Shown: piece by piece, positions 45,091 through 58,400 of the stretch
Position numbering within the stretch: the stretch's first letter is position 1
How the letters are laid out: each line of letters begins with the position of its first letter
Source: Phragmites australis
Lineage: Eukaryota > Streptophyta > Magnoliopsida > Poales > Poaceae
Length of the DNA stretch: 64,000 nucleotides
Assembly (NCBI RefSeq): GCF_958298935.1
Contig: NC_084923.1
Location: 34,936,501-35,000,500 of the forward strand
Direction: 5' to 3'
The notes under the pieces: model-generated
The model's database searches: none
What the model was told of the DNA's origin: nothing
The model's input: the letters and a program-made list of their open reading frames with translations, nothing else
Program-made: the position numbers and the translations under genes

Positions 45091-47312
45091 AGACGACAAG
45101 TAGCAAATGAAATCATTTTTTTCCTAAATTCAAGATGAACTTCTAAGTTTGTAGAATCGAGAGTGACGACTAGAGAAAGTGAATAGATATCTCAATAATT
45201 TTTTTACGAAATTGATGGTCTTCTCCTATTCGATCACCCAATACACCTCTACAAGAGAATCACAACAGAACGCAACACAAATACGCAGCAGGAAAACTAC
45301 ACCTACCTAAAAAGTCTGGAGACTCCGGAGAAAGATAAAAAACCAAACTTAAAGATTCAATAAAAAGTGAGTCTCATAGTTGAAATCGGATACTAAGTTC
45401 CACAACAAAACAATCCATGACTCATCCCATACAAAGGTTAAATTTTGATAAAAGATCACTTAAGGATTAAGAGATGAACACCGGGTGAAGAAGATCTCCA
45501 AGATGATGGTTTAAAGGCAAGGGAATTCAAGACCCTATCATATATACATGTGTATGTGAATTTTATACCTTTAACATCAAGAAGAACAACCTCTCGAGGT
45601 GTTAAAATTTCAGCTAAAAAGAAAAACAAAAATCAACACCGAAGAGAAAAAACTTGCACACGAGGCAAGTGAACTAAGAGATGGAAACTAGAAGGAGGAG
45701 AATTCAAGCATATGTAACAAAATATTTTAGGCAGATTACAAAGATTTTCCTCTCGAAGCTCTCACCTATTATATAGGCTAAGTACCCATCCTCTTCTACT
45801 CTAAAACACTAATACAATGCTCTCATATGGGTGGCAAAGGAGCTCAAATGGTTGGTCCATCCCCTCCCCTCTATTTATAAGTCTAGAAAAATTTGACTCC
45901 TAAGTTTTCTAGCTTTTTATTAAAATACCCCTCTCTTGTAAAACACTTCTACGTACTACCGATGACATTTTAGTCTATTTTCTTCTACATTTTCAGACAG
46001 TCACGACGTCTTTACGACTTAGCTTTGCCTCAACGCAAACTTCGCGATGGTGCGACATACTCCTCCAGTTCTCCCACGATTTTGAGGCCAAACCGCGAAA
46101 TCCTAGCACGCTTCTCAAAGCGTGATTAGCCGCAACTTGCTTCCACCTGAAGCAAGTGCTCCGATGATGACATGTGTCCTCCATCTTGCGATTTTGACCG
46201 TCGGTAAGTCTCTCCCGCTTCTGATCTCTCGGGCTGTCTTGTCAACTGCACCGGCACCCCCTTCACTTGACTTTGTTAACATGCCATCTTCATCTTCTGT
46301 TTCATAATTTGCTTGATATTCATGTGTACAGCTAGGATCACCCTTGACTCCGCCCGACCCTCCTTGATCGTCCGACACCAAGCACCCGCTTAGTCTTGAT
46401 CACCCGCCATTCAACGCCAAGTTGCATCCGTCACCTGCACATATTAAAATAAGCAAACATATTTCTCCACATGACAAAACATCTCCAAGTTAGCACAAAA
46501 TAAAAAACTTCAACTCATAGAACATCCTGCAGAAAATGTGAACATCGAAAGCTCTGGTGTGTTCTGTTCCTGAACACCAGACCATCTGGTGAGTGTAATG
46601 CCATTTGTGCCAGGAAAATTTTACTCTTTGCAAGAAAAAGTCCGATGAAAGCTTCCGGTGCTCATGTCCACCACCAGATAATCCGACGTGTGCCAATCCA
46701 CCGAACCACCCTTCTGTAACCTCTCTGCAACAAAGGTCTGGTGCATTCTCCGATGTTCACCATCTTAGCACCAGACTATCCGGCGTATGACAATCCACAG
46801 AACCATCGTTCTGCAACCTCTCTGCAACAAAAGGTCCGGTGCATTCTCCGGTGTTTACAATCTCATAATCGGACTATCCGGTCCAGTTCACATACAACAC
46901 ACCAGAACTCCGGTGTGAAGATTTCCAATTTTTCTTCGAAAGATTTCTTTTCTGCAAGAAAAGCTCTGGTTATACCCTCCGGTGTAGCCACCACACTCAC
47001 TGGACCTCCTGGTGCATTGATCTCCAATCGCGCCCAAAATATTGCTCTTTACAAGAAATAGTCCGGCGAGTATACACAAACCATACTGGAACTTTCGGTG
47101 AACACCGGAACATACGATGTTCACATCGGAACTTCCGGTGTGTGTAATTTTTCTGCATACAGAGAAAAATTCGCCAATTCCAAACACCGCTAATTCGAGT
47201 TAGCCATGAACAAGAATAAGCATCCATAAACACATGGTAACCAAGTTTAAGACAAATCAACTGTTGTCAATGTCTCACCGCATACAAACCAAGCCACTTC
47301 TCCACTTGGTTT
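45091..47312 (-). repeat. Probable 3' LTR of the SIRE-like element
   Basis: Follows the purine tract ATCAAGGGGGAG (minus strand, about 47310). It contains many imperfect TCCGGTG/CACCGGA copies at 46550-47130, common in grass SIRE-type LTRs, and a minus-strand TATA-like CTTATAAATAG near 45885. With no partner LTR both ends are inferred. Confidence 0.4.
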
Positions 47313-48721
47313 CTCAATCTCCCCCTTGATGAGTGTATTGACAACCCTCAAAGTACAAAAAATTGGGATAGAAGAAGTGAAGCATATCCAAGTGACCAAA
47401 AACTTAAGAAAGAATATACACAAATCACTTGGCATAAGACAAATTATAAAAGGCTGAAGATAGGCAAAGACAAGCCAAAACCTTAAAAGAGCAAGAAAAG
47501 CTCACAAACTCAAAAACAAATGCTCCCCCTTGATGAATACACATTTTTCATTTTCTTTGAGATTTGTTGCAAATTTTCTCATATCTCCTCCTTTGTACCA
47601 TATTCTCTTCGTTGTGCATATGCTCTCCCCCTATGGCAACACAAACACTAAAGACAAAACATTATACAATGCATGAACATGCAATCCTAGTGAGCTTTCA
47701 CAAGTATACCACAAAGCATTTGCAAGTGCTAAAAATGTCAAAATGGCTCCGGAAAGGAGAGGATGGAGCTCACAATTACACAGAGGCTCAAAAAGAGACA
47801 GTGACATAAGAACATGAAGCTTGACAAGCTAAACCCAAAGAATTGGTTGGCGTATTTAATTTCACATAGCCTAATTATGTGCATGGTGACCACCACATAA
47901 GCATTCACTCATGCTGAGGTAATACAAGCATTAAGAACTAGCCAACTTCAATCTCAAACTAAGCAAACAAGCATTCATGATAGTAGGCTTTGCAACGCTC
48001 ACATATAAAATCAAGACTTAGTTAGATCAAGTGATTAAAATAAAATTGATCATTTAGGCACATTTCTTTCATTTTTATTCTCAAGTTGACTCTTATGCAA
48101 ACAAAGTGTCGCGTGACTAGGATGATAAACACCTTGAGGCTTCAAGACAACCGTATTGGATCACATTTTAGCACAAAATACTTGAATTCACCAGATTATT
48201 CACATTTTCACAACTAAACAAGTTTTCATATGATCAAGTCAAATAGTATCTTTGCGACACAAGGAACACATGTTCCCACAAGGTTCTATCATAAGCTAAA
48301 CATTTAACAAAGATAGAAAATATAGTGCAATGTTCCCCAATCTACTGTCTTGAACCAAGAAGACCTAAAGCAATATATTCATCAAACTAGCCTTAACACA
48401 AGCATTGACTAAGCCTAAGCAATTACAAACATGGTGATCAAGAATATAGTATTTTATAGTCTACATGATTCATAAAATTATCAAATTTTATCTTAATAAA
48501 AGCAAGCTTGCTTGAAATATATCATGTCAAAGTATCAAGAAGAGCCTAAGATTAAAAGATTGCTCCACACAACTACTCAACTTAGTCCAAATTCAAGGCT
48601 AGCAATAAAAAATGCTAAAGACATACAAGTCAAAGCTCAACTACTATGATTATCTTACATAATAAAGTGTAATACAAATGCAACAGACGTAAGATAGAGT
48701 ATGTACAAAAGAAACTCTCCC

Positions 48722-50480
48722 TTACACAATGTCATAGGGATGGCACACCCCAAACTCTCCCCTCAAATAGGTAAATCTGGTAGCATTTAGAGGCATTGTG
48801 AAAATATTGGCTAGCTGGTGTTGGGTATCAATGTAGCTCAACTCAATGTCTCCCTTCTCATTGTAGTCTCTCAGAAAGTGGAATATCACATCTATGTGTT
48901 TGGTTCTGAAGTGTCGGACTGGGTTATTTGCAAGGCTTATGGCACTGGTGTTATCACAAAGAAGTGGCACACTCTTGAAGTCTAACCCATAGTCTTTCAA
49001 CATAGCAACCATCCACAAAACCTGTGAGCAATAGCTAGCAGCAGCTACATATTCAGCTTCAGCAGTAGACTACGCAACGCTAAACTGTTTGCGAGAAGAC
49101 CAACACACAAGAGAAGTACCCAAGAAGTGACAAGTATCAGAGGTACTTTTCCTATCGATTCTACAACCAACAAAGTCCGCATCCGAAAACCTCGAAGAGA
49201 AAGCAAAAAGGAAGCAGAAAACCAAAGCTCATACTCGAGAGTGTGCTTGAGGTACCTCAAAATGCGTATCACCGCTTGGCTGTGAGACATCCTCGGTGAA
49301 GCATGGAAGCGAGCACACAAGCAAACAGTGAAGTGGATGTCGGGTCTTACCGCCGTTAAGTATAGGAGAGAGCCAATCATGCTCCTATACTCCCGCTTGT
49401 CCACCTCCTCACCATTTTTATCTGGATCAAGCACGGTCGAGGTAGCCATCGGTGTTGCTAAGGGCTTCACATCACTCATATCGAACTTCTTCAGCAAATT
49501 TTTAGTGTACTTCGTTTGGTGGACGAATGTACCTTGCTTGCATTGCTTGATTTACAGCCCAAGGAAGAAGTTGAGCTTGCCTATCGTCGACATCTCGAAC
49601 CCCCTACTCATAGTTTCTACAAACTTGGCCACAAGTGCATGAGAAGAGCCAAAAAAATGATATCATCCACATATATCTGAACAAGTAAGAAATTATTGCT
49701 ATGCTTGAGAGTTAATAAAGTTTTATTAGCTGACCCCATCACATACACATGCTCTAGCAATAAAGACCTAAGTCGATCATACCAAGCTCTAAGTGCCTGC
49801 TTAAGCCCATAAAAAGCCTTTCTAAGCTTGTAAACTCTATGTGGTTATTTGGGGTGCTCAAAGCATAAGGGTTGGCTAACATAGATCACTTCTTGAATGA
49901 AATCATTTAGGAAAGCACCCTTGATATCCATTTGATACAACTAAAAACCCTTGGATGCCGTGAATGCAAGAAGGATTCTAATGACTTCTAGCCTAGCTAT
50001 AGGTGCAAATGTCTCTTAAAAGTATATCCCCTAACCTGAGTGAAACTCTGAGCCACTAGTCTAGACTTGTTTCTCACTACAGACCCATTCTCCGCCTGTT
50101 TATTTTTGAAAACCCATTTTGTGCCTATGGTGTGAACATTAGGGGGTGGCTCTACAATGACCCAAACTTGGTTTCTTTCAAAGTCTTCAAGCTCTTCATG
50201 CATGGCATTGACCCAACCCGAATCAGATAAAGTATGTCCAACATCAAGGGGCTTAAAAGAAGCAACGAATGCAAAATCAGTAAAATGAGCATGAGAAGCG
50301 GTCTTGGACCTCGTTATCCTCTCATCAAGATCTCCGATCATCATGTGTGAAGAGTGTCACCGCTGAATGTGTTGAGGGGTCTCACGTCTAGAGGTGAACT
50401 CCCCCTCAACCTGTGCTAGTGTAGGTTCAAGAGCAGCTGAAGTGGAAGTAGACGTTACAGGACCCTCTGTAGGAGTAGAA
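48722..50480 (-). pseudogene. Copia reverse transcriptase and RNase H remnant
   Basis: Minus-strand fragments in order. 50344-49997 has RT start blocks (WVNAMHEELEDFERNQVWVI, IGTKWVFKNK, NKSRLVAQSFTQV). 49497-49045 has the post-RT connection (MLKKFDMSDVKPLATPM, YRSMIGSLLYLTAVRPDIHF, ILRYLKHTLEYELW). 49018-48722 has RNase H (LLCDNTSAISLANNPVRHFR, RTKHIDVIFHFLRD, QLANIFTMPLN). The middle of RT (50000-49500) is frame-broken. The block composition is that of SIRE-type Copia elements. Confidence 0.88.
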
Positions 50481-50499
50481 GACAACCTAGACATATATG

Positions 50500-52847
50500 T
50501 GTGAGCACCTATACTTAACCAAACATGCCATTCTACCCTGCAATAACCAACCGAAGATAAATGAAACTGTAACGTAAATGTAACATACGCACTTGAACAT
50601 ATAAGTAAACTGAACCAACTCATCCACCACTATAATAACCGAACCATCAACCACATATCCGAACCATCAACCACATACGAGAACTCTACAACCGGGTGCA
50701 AATGAAACAATAGCATGCTCATGACTGAGAGCACGACAGTTCGAACTATTTATAAACCCTGCAGGGGGATTCTCCTGGACCCGCACGACACGAGGACCAT
50801 ACGGCTTGTGCCACCTGCTAAAGTGCACACAAGGGGGTACTCGTGACAACCTTTCCTAACCAGCCCCAACCGTGTGGATCGTGCATCGCTCAGCGCAGCG
50901 GTACTAGAACTACTCCCGAAGCAAACTAGTACCACTTACAAGCCCGCCCGCTCACACCGTCGATGTTCAGGCCCACAAAGCCACACCTGCGAAGGTATTC
51001 GGCTCGCCTTACTATTAGATCGGCGTGTGGTGAGTAAGGTAAGTGCTAAAGCCAACTACCCCGAAGATCAGCCTTAAACGATGCAAGCGGTCTACGGTGC
51101 CTAGGTTCCTCTCCCAAACTACCCCAGGACTTTCCTTCGAGGCAGATGTCACCCCTAACACCGCCCACATCTCATCTCATACTCACCACTCATCTAACCA
51201 ACATCCACATAACCATATACATGAACAAGTAGTAGGCCCTAAGCTCGCGAACAACGATCAAACCATTGCTCGTCTTTTACCGAGGACATATGTATTGCTA
51301 AGCATTTCGATCGATTCTTAGACATTTACCACGTTACCAAGGCTATAAGGATATAGATGAATAATTTAAGGTAGGAATTATGCAATCAACATAGGTTCTA
51401 CCCATAAAAATCTGACATCGACTCCCCATACATACAAACCTATACATAAGCATAGTTTATCAATATTTAGATTCCATTCAATTTGACAAAGGTGCAATAT
51501 GATATATGCTTGCCTTGATGCACTAGCTCAAATAGGTGGGGCGCATTGGGATCGCCCTGGGCCTCCGAGATCGACAGATCGGCGTTCTTTAAAAAGGATC
51601 AACACGTGCAATGCCATGAGTATGAATGAAGTGCAAATATATGCCACAATATGCATACAATGGCTGAAAATATTTTTCCTAGATAGAACAAGTCATAAGG
51701 AAACTAGCGAAATTGGATTCATTAATTTTGGACTCACAAAGAACCAACGGTGAATCAATGAAGACTTAACCTAATTAATTTATCTAAGAAAGTTAATTAA
51801 CTCTTTCATGGCTGGGGACATTTTTAATAGGTAGATTAGGTTATTATGAAACTAACAAAATTGGTTTCATAATTTTCGGAGCTACGGAGAATTTATTATG
51901 AATTTTACAACGTTTGGACCGCCTGATGAATATTAATTGCGGAAGTTCCGCAGATTTCTGCGGAAGTTCCGGACTTTTGCGGAAGTTCCGGACTGTGGAA
52001 CCTCCGAAAAATTATCCGGAACTTCTGGACTTTCCAGAAAAGCTTCATTTTGGAGAAAAACTTTGCCAAATCAATTTGCAATCCTCTCCAATCCAAAGGA
52101 GAACATGTTTGAGATGTTTTATGAGTCTAGAATTCACTCATTAACCTAGCAACTCGATTCCTAACTCAAATCTCATCTAAATCCTCATTTTGGTCCAAAA
52201 CTTCAACACTCATGAACTTTTCTCCAATTCAAAATCGACCACCCAAATCACGAATTCATGCCATGGAAAGCCTAAGGGACTTACCCAAGATGCTTGTGGA
52301 GTTAGGTGACCGCCGGGGAATTAAAAAAATGGAGGAAAATCGAAAAACTCCGGTGTTCCTTGTGCTTCAACCAAGAACACCAAAAGACAACAAATTCGGC
52401 TTGAATCTTTCGGGAAAGAGCAAATAAATTGGAGGGATAGGAAGTTTATGAGCTAAGGATCGCGTGAGTACCACATGCATATCTCAAATCCTTCTCCTGA
52501 GATCAGATTTTGGGAGAAAGGGAGAGAGAGCTTGAGAGGGGAGTGAGAGGGAGCTGCTCCTTGCTTCTTTGGTCAGTTGAGCACGGGAGTGAGGGTGGGA
52601 GTAGGTGGCTGCACGTGAGGGAGAGGGAGGGATGGTTGGCCAACTCCAGTGGGGCCCACGTGCTAGAGAAAATAAAGTATTTCCAATGCGATTTCTATTC
52701 TTTTCTCTCTCGGATTAGTTTCTATCATCCGAATGACTTTAAACGAATTGCATTAGCGTTCTGAATTACCATTACGCAAAATTAAACATAATGCTTAAGA
52801 AACATATTTATGCTTAATTACGCAATTATGGATTTTGGGATGTGACA
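50500..52847 (-). repeat. Probable solo LTR inserted in the Copia element
   Basis: On the minus strand it starts TGTCACATCCCAAAATCC exactly where the gag frame (RDMYR) breaks off, and ends near GGTGCTCACA where the pol frame (MSRLSSTPTEGP) resumes. TGTCACATCCC starts are common in grass Gypsy LTRs. Flanking 5-mers (ATATG and GCGGT) do not match, so no target duplication is visible. Tandem copies of GCGGAAGTTCCG lie at 51938-52030. No internal retroelement genes are present. Confidence 0.45.
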
Positions 52848-54215
52848 GCGGTACATGTCCCGGGTGTTCCACTCCCACTCACGCTGCTCATCTTTCCTAT
52901 GGCGAAAGTAAAACCCAATCAAATGACTCTCTCTTTGACAGTAGGTGTAGTGGTAGCGTCTCTTAGGAACTAGTCTGCTGGTCACTCGAGGCTTTCTCAT
53001 AGGCTCTCTCATCTTAGGCTGTGAAGCTCTCTTAGGTTTTGGTGCAGGTTTCTTCTTTGTGAGTTGAGGAATATGTTTCTTGATAAGTTGTGGTGTGGTA
53101 TTGATTTTGAACTTCTTATCTTCTAGGGTAGTAAGTATGGTGAACACAGTCTTACTCTCCCCACTGTAAGCTACCCTCTCAAAACCGAACCCAAGGGCCA
53201 AACCCGCCTTGTCAGCACACATCTTGGTCTTGGCCAAGATCAAATTTATTTTCATTTTGCCCTCTGAGCGTTTCTCCACCAGAGAAAGGAGGTACTCATT
53301 CTTAGTCAAAAACTTTTGAACTTGCCCTCTAACCCAGCTGAGTTTGTCTTGAAAGGTGGTGCAGGTGAAACAATTTGGTTACATATCCTTAGAACTCCTA
53401 GTAGTCTTCAATCTAGACTCTAGCTCCTTCAGGTGCTTGTCTTTCAATTCAACATCCTTTGTAAGAAAAGGGCAATTATTACAAGCACTTAAGATAGTAG
53501 ACCTAAACTCCTCCTCAAGAAACTTCTTCTTGACACTCTCAAGTCGACTAGCGACTTGAGCATGCAAATTATGAAGCTCGACAAGTCCAGCCATGACAAT
53601 CAGGAAACTCTCACACTCTTCAACATCGGGTCTAGACCTAAGCAATGCAAGTTCAATAGAGACAGACTCATACTTAGGTATAAGATCCTTCAACTCATAC
53701 ATAGCTTTGTTACGTAAACTATCATGACTAACGAGAGTATCATTCAAGGTATCGACTTGGATGGAAAGTTAGTCGTAGGAAGGCAATGCCTCAGAAGGAT
53801 CCAGCTTAGGGTTGCTATCGTCGTTGTTGTCGTCCTCCATGAAGTAGAAGCCGATGAAGTCCTTGGACTTCTTCTTGTTCTTTTCTTGTGGTTCATTCTT
53901 CTCCGAGCTGGAAGAGGTGTTGATGTCGCTAAGAGCCACCACGAACGCCCTAGAAGCCACCTTGGCCGTCTTCTTGGCCATTTTATTGCGGTTCTTCTTA
54001 ACAAAGGGCTTCTTGTTCTTCTTCTTGTGCTTGTTGTAGTCGTTGTCGTCGTCCTCCCTCTTCTTGAGCTTGGGGCAATCCACCTTGAAGTGGGTAGTGT
54101 CATCACACTCAAAGCCGGCACGAGAACCACCCCTCCTCCGGTCTCGACCATTGTTGTAGAAGCAGGTGAACTTCATCACAATCAGCATAAGGTCCTCATC
54201 ATCCAGTGCGTCCAC
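52848..54215 (-). pseudogene. SIRE-like Copia gag remnant
   Basis: Minus-strand fragments. 54215-53769 includes a degenerate zinc knuckle (FECDDTTHFKVDCPKLK, where the first Cys of CCHC is replaced) and a Lys/Asp-rich linker. 53747-53379 is a coiled-coil-like Leu/Glu-rich segment (SIELALLRSRPDVEECESFL). 53309-52850 continues (LSLVEKRSEGKMKINLILAK) to a second Cys/His cluster, CQRESHLIGFYFRHRKDE. Gag forms the virus-like particle of such elements. Frame breaks and the altered zinc ligand mark it as inactive. Confidence 0.8.
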
Positions 54216-54320
54216 CTGCTCCTCTCCTCTATGACAGAAACCAAGGAAGATAAAGCAAATCCACTCAATGAAGTATTAGCACAAGAAAAGCCAGCTGTAG
54301 ACTAATTGCCACCACCAGGT

Positions 54321-54915
54321 CTAGAATCCAACATCATATTCTTTCACTGGAGATCTCAGGTACTCATTTTCAAATACTTCAATAATAACTATGACAAACC
54401 TTCTAAGACTTTTTATGATAACGCTTTCTCTAATACGAACATATTGATCAATAAAATTCGTTGGTACTCCATAAGTTAGCATCATGGATGCTATGGTAAA
54501 TCTTATGCAAAATAGATAAATCCAGGCCTCCATTTCTATCTCTTTTTTGAACAAAATAATCATCATGTTGTTCTACAGCTTGCACTATCCGAAGAAACAG
54601 ACGACAAACCATCCTAAACCTAGGCGATGAAAAAGGAATGAGATGTAACCAAGATGAACAAGACGATCAACAGACAAGATGAACAAGCATAAATGGAGTA
54701 ATTGCAAACTTGCGTCGAAAAAAAATTAGGCCGTAGATAGGAGCATTTGAGAAGTAGTCGTTGTACAGCCTCCAATACCCGGTTTTTCTATTGCGATAAA
54801 TATACTGACGTCCAGGCACAGAACCACTATGTTTTGGGGTATTCATAAACTGATATTTCATGTGTGTTTGGTGTAGTATAGTAAGAATAAGTTTGTTGTC
54901 ATCATTATCTAACAA
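54321..54915 (-). pseudogene. PIF/Harbinger transposase remnant
   Basis: Minus-strand 54915-54667 holds PKHSGSVPGRQYIYRNRKTG, YWRLYNDYFSNAPIY and RRKFAITPFM. After a gap, 54566-54321 holds MLTYGVPTNFIDQYVRIRES, ESVIIKSLRRFV and FENEYLRSPVKE. Both match the N-terminal half of the grass Harbinger nuclease family, including the block just before the catalytic domain. About 100 bp of connecting sequence is replaced or lost and no DDE residues remain. Confidence 0.8.
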
Positions 54916-54980
54916 CGACGATGAATCTAACAGAGATTGTTGTCATCATTATCTGACAACGACGATGAATCTAACAGAGA
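54890..54980. repeat. Tandem duplication, about 44-bp unit x2
   Basis: TTGTTGTCATCATTATCT-A/G-ACAACGACGATGAATC runs twice (about 54893-54936 and 54937-54980), differing by one base. In the Harbinger remnant's frame this is an acidic Asp/Ser stretch. Confidence 0.8.
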
Positions 54981-55472
54981 TTGATGACTCATTTCGGGTA
55001 GAGAAGGAACTACAAAGCGAATGAATTGGTCTAGCAACCAGGTGAATGGGCATACATATCGAACCAAAAAAATATAACTATTGAAAATATGGTCACTGTA
55101 AATATAGTTATTGAAATTATGGCCATTGAAAATATAGCCGTTAGAATGACACCATTTAAATTTGAAACGGTGGAAGGAATATATGGAGCCATATTTAAGA
55201 AACCGATTAGAGTATGCTGATAAATAAAGTGTAGAATTTAAATAGAGAGTTTCCTATGTAACAAAATAGAGAGTCAAATTTGAAGAGTGGATTGAACATG
55301 CTAGTTACTGCCATTTTCCCCAATTTTCCATCCCCTCCCGATTCGATTTGTCGTGTTGTCTCGAATTCGATTCTGAATAGCTGGGATCTGACACTGAGCC
55401 ACTCTATCTCTCGCTGGCTTGCGCGCCTCCAAACCCCCGGCTGTGGGGAAGGCCTCGTCGGAGACCGCAGCA
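54981..55472 (+). promoter_or_regulatory. Upstream region of the DNA polymerase kappa gene
   Basis: AT-rich up to about 55290, with an A-T-T-rich microduplication (ATATAGTTATTGAAATTATGG, 55075-55140). GC content then rises towards the start codon. The frame upstream of the ATG at 55473 is open to about 55419 but without an ATG, so 55473 is the first possible start. No core promoter element is assigned. Confidence 0.35.
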
Positions 55473-58400
55473 ATGTCTTCCGCGGCGGGCGCGCCGCCAG
55501 ATGAAGGGGGGGATCGTCCATGGCAGTCGTACCACACCGCCTACACCAACGCCAAAGCGGGTACGCGCACTTGCTCCATCTCTTCGTTTAAGATTGGGGG
55601 TTTGGGGAGTTTGGCTCGGCGCCTCGGCGTCGCCTTAGCGCAGACCCTACGGCATAAATCAGTTGAATGTTTCTTGACTGCTAGAATGGTCTCTCAATTT
55701 CTCTAGAGGTTCTTCACTAATTGGGCCGCATAACATTTGGAACAAATTTGGAGCGTATCTTTCACTGTGCCATAGTCACATCTGTGACTGATACTAGATT
55801 AGTTCCATTTGTTTCCTTGGGTTAACTGGGAAGCTCAACAGAGTGATGAAATTGAAAAGACGGAGTCGTAACACATTTCAACAGAACAAAGTTTTATGTT
55901 CATCTATTTTACACGATTTGGAATTAGATTTTCCCACATGGTTAGCGACTACCTCGAAGGGCAATTGAAATTGAGTGGTATGTACCTTTTTTATCTGGGT
56001 AGACTGATAGTTTGTTACCCTTGCCACGGTAACCATATCATCTATTCTATTTGACGACTTCTCTTTCGATTTTTTGTGACTATTCTCTTGTGGTGTTGCA
56101 TTAGGGATGGAGGGAGTTGACAAAGAGAAGGTGCAGAAGGTAATCTATGAAATGAGCAAGGGTTCAAAATATTTCGAAAATGAGCAGCGGAAGGAGGCAT
56201 TGACCAAACAAAAGATTGAACATCTGCGTGCACAGCTTGCCACACTTACTGATAATGACATATCACATTTTAAGAAGGTATGGATTAACACATTTTTATG
56301 CTACCTTTTGTCTTTCAGTTATTTTGTTATATAATTTGTACGCCATGCTTGATTCCCTATTTATGCTATTTGTGCCTTTTATGCTCTTACCCTTACAGAT
56401 TGGTTGATGATCATAAAGCACAACTAAAATACAAATATGTGATTCCTTCAGGGTAATAACAAATGATCAATTAATCAATGTTTACTTGTATATCTGCGCA
56501 CTGTAGAGATATCCATGTTTGCATGGGTACTTTTATCATCTTAACCTAATTTGAGCTGCGGTCCGTGGGTTTAAAGCTATGTGCTTCATATCATCGCACA
56601 GAATTGTAATGAATGATGTAATTGGTATCATTTTACATGCGTGCTATATTTTACTCATCCCATCTTCTTTTTCCTCTCTTATGTAATTATCCCTATGTGA
56701 CAACATAATTTTCAGGTTGCTGAAAAGAAAATGTTAGAGTTGGAAGCTTCACGAGATCTTTCAAAGATATGGCTTCACACTGACATGGATGCCTTTTATG
56801 CTGCTGTTGAGACATTGGACAATCCATCCTTGAATGGAAAACCATTGGCAGTCGGTAGCATGTCTATGATAGCTACTGCCAGTTATGAGGTGAACAAACT
56901 AGCTTGTTATGAAATATACATATGCACACATCTTTTAATTTAATCACTAAAAGAGAATTAGTCCAAATATTCTAATTTACTCTGTTGCCCTCCCTTATTT
57001 GAAGATGATAGCTGACGAACTATCTAATATTGAACAAGTTGTTCAAAGTTAGATTTCCTTGCGTTATAGACCGGATGGGCCAAAATGGTGTTAACCTTTT
57101 TTATCTCACGTGCTAAAGGTATAAACAGTATTTCACTGTATCTAATATAGAGTGTAATTTATTTACTGATGCAGGCACGGAAGTATGGAGTTCGTGCAGC
57201 AATGCCTGGTTTTATTGGATGTAAACTATGTCCTGGCTTGGTTTTTGTTCCACCAAACTTTGAGAGATACACTCATTATAGTGAGCTGACAAGAGCAGGT
57301 TTGTAAAATAGCATTCACCTAACCATTAAGGAAAAAAACTTCATACATATAATGCCATATAGCGTGCTGAGAAAAACTGATTATTCAAGTACTGGTGACC
57401 TTAGTTTTTCGGAGGTATGATCCAAACTTCATTGCAACAAGTCTAGATGAAGCATACCTTAACATAACCAATGTCTGCATTGAGAGAGGCATTACGGGTG
57501 AGGAGGTAAGCTTCAATATCTTTAACTGCCATAGCTTCCTGATGGTTTACTTACCTAGAGCATTTGACTTGATTTTCTTTCACTGTTTATATTGTTTTTT
57601 TTTCCAACGTGCTAGTACCACATGATGAAGTTTACTGATCACATCACTGGTTTCTTAGGTTGCTACTGAACTTAGGGCCACCATTCACCAGGAAACTGGT
57701 CTAACATGTAGTGCTGGGGTTGCTCCAAACCGTATGATTGCAAAGGTCAGATCTTGAAATTTTCGTTTACTTCTTTTCCTTGTTTAAATTTTATCTCTAG
57801 AGGGGCAATGGTCTTTTCCTATTATGTGTCTTCGGTATGTCTATTTTTTATCGGTCTTTCATTGACTGTCACATTGGGTTAATATAGATTAAGTAATAAA
57901 CAGAACCTTATTGACTGATACTGGCACAGAGTTTATTTTCCATCACCAATGTTGCAAATGAAATGGTTGTTTACCACATGTGACTGGAGATCTTTTTTTT
58001 TGGCTGACTCGTCCTGTGCACTACTTTTCAATAGTTTTGTGTTCCTATTTACATTGGTGTATAGTTTTATTCTAGAGCAAGATTACAAGGCTCCTTTCCC
58101 CTCCTGTGCCTTTTTACTAGGTTTGCTCTGATATTAACAAGCCCAATGGACAATTTATTTTGCCAAATGACCGTGGAGCTGTATTGACATTTGTATCAAC
58201 ATTGCCTATAAGAAAGGTACTTCATTTTTTTCTATTTATAATCAAAAAGGGATTTATTTTTGTTCTTGCAGTGTTTTACTAGTCTATTTATTCCTGTTTT
58301 CGTCTTCATATTTGCTCAATCATGCCTTGGTTAAGCAATGAAGTATGTTAGCCAGTGTACAGACTCTTCTGACACGTCTCACATGTCTCTGATGCAAGTC

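Larger units (their letters stand above)
45091..54305 (-). mobile_element. SIRE/Opie-like Copia retrotransposon, broken
   Basis: Minus-strand order, from high to low coordinate: gag (54215-52850), reverse transcriptase and RNase H (50480-48722), a 1.4-kb tail with several AAGGGGGAG purine tracts on that strand (47622, 47527, 47310), then an LTR-like region (about 47310-45091). Protease and integrase are missing, and at that place sits a probable solo LTR of another element (50500-52847). No 5' LTR is seen beyond 54305, where a Harbinger fragment begins. Boundaries are approximate. Confidence 0.65.

Noticed and set aside
53724..54305. Plus-strand 193-codon hydrophobic open frame
   Set aside because: It is antisense to the Lys/Asp-rich Copia gag on the minus strand, so its Leu/Val richness is an artefact.
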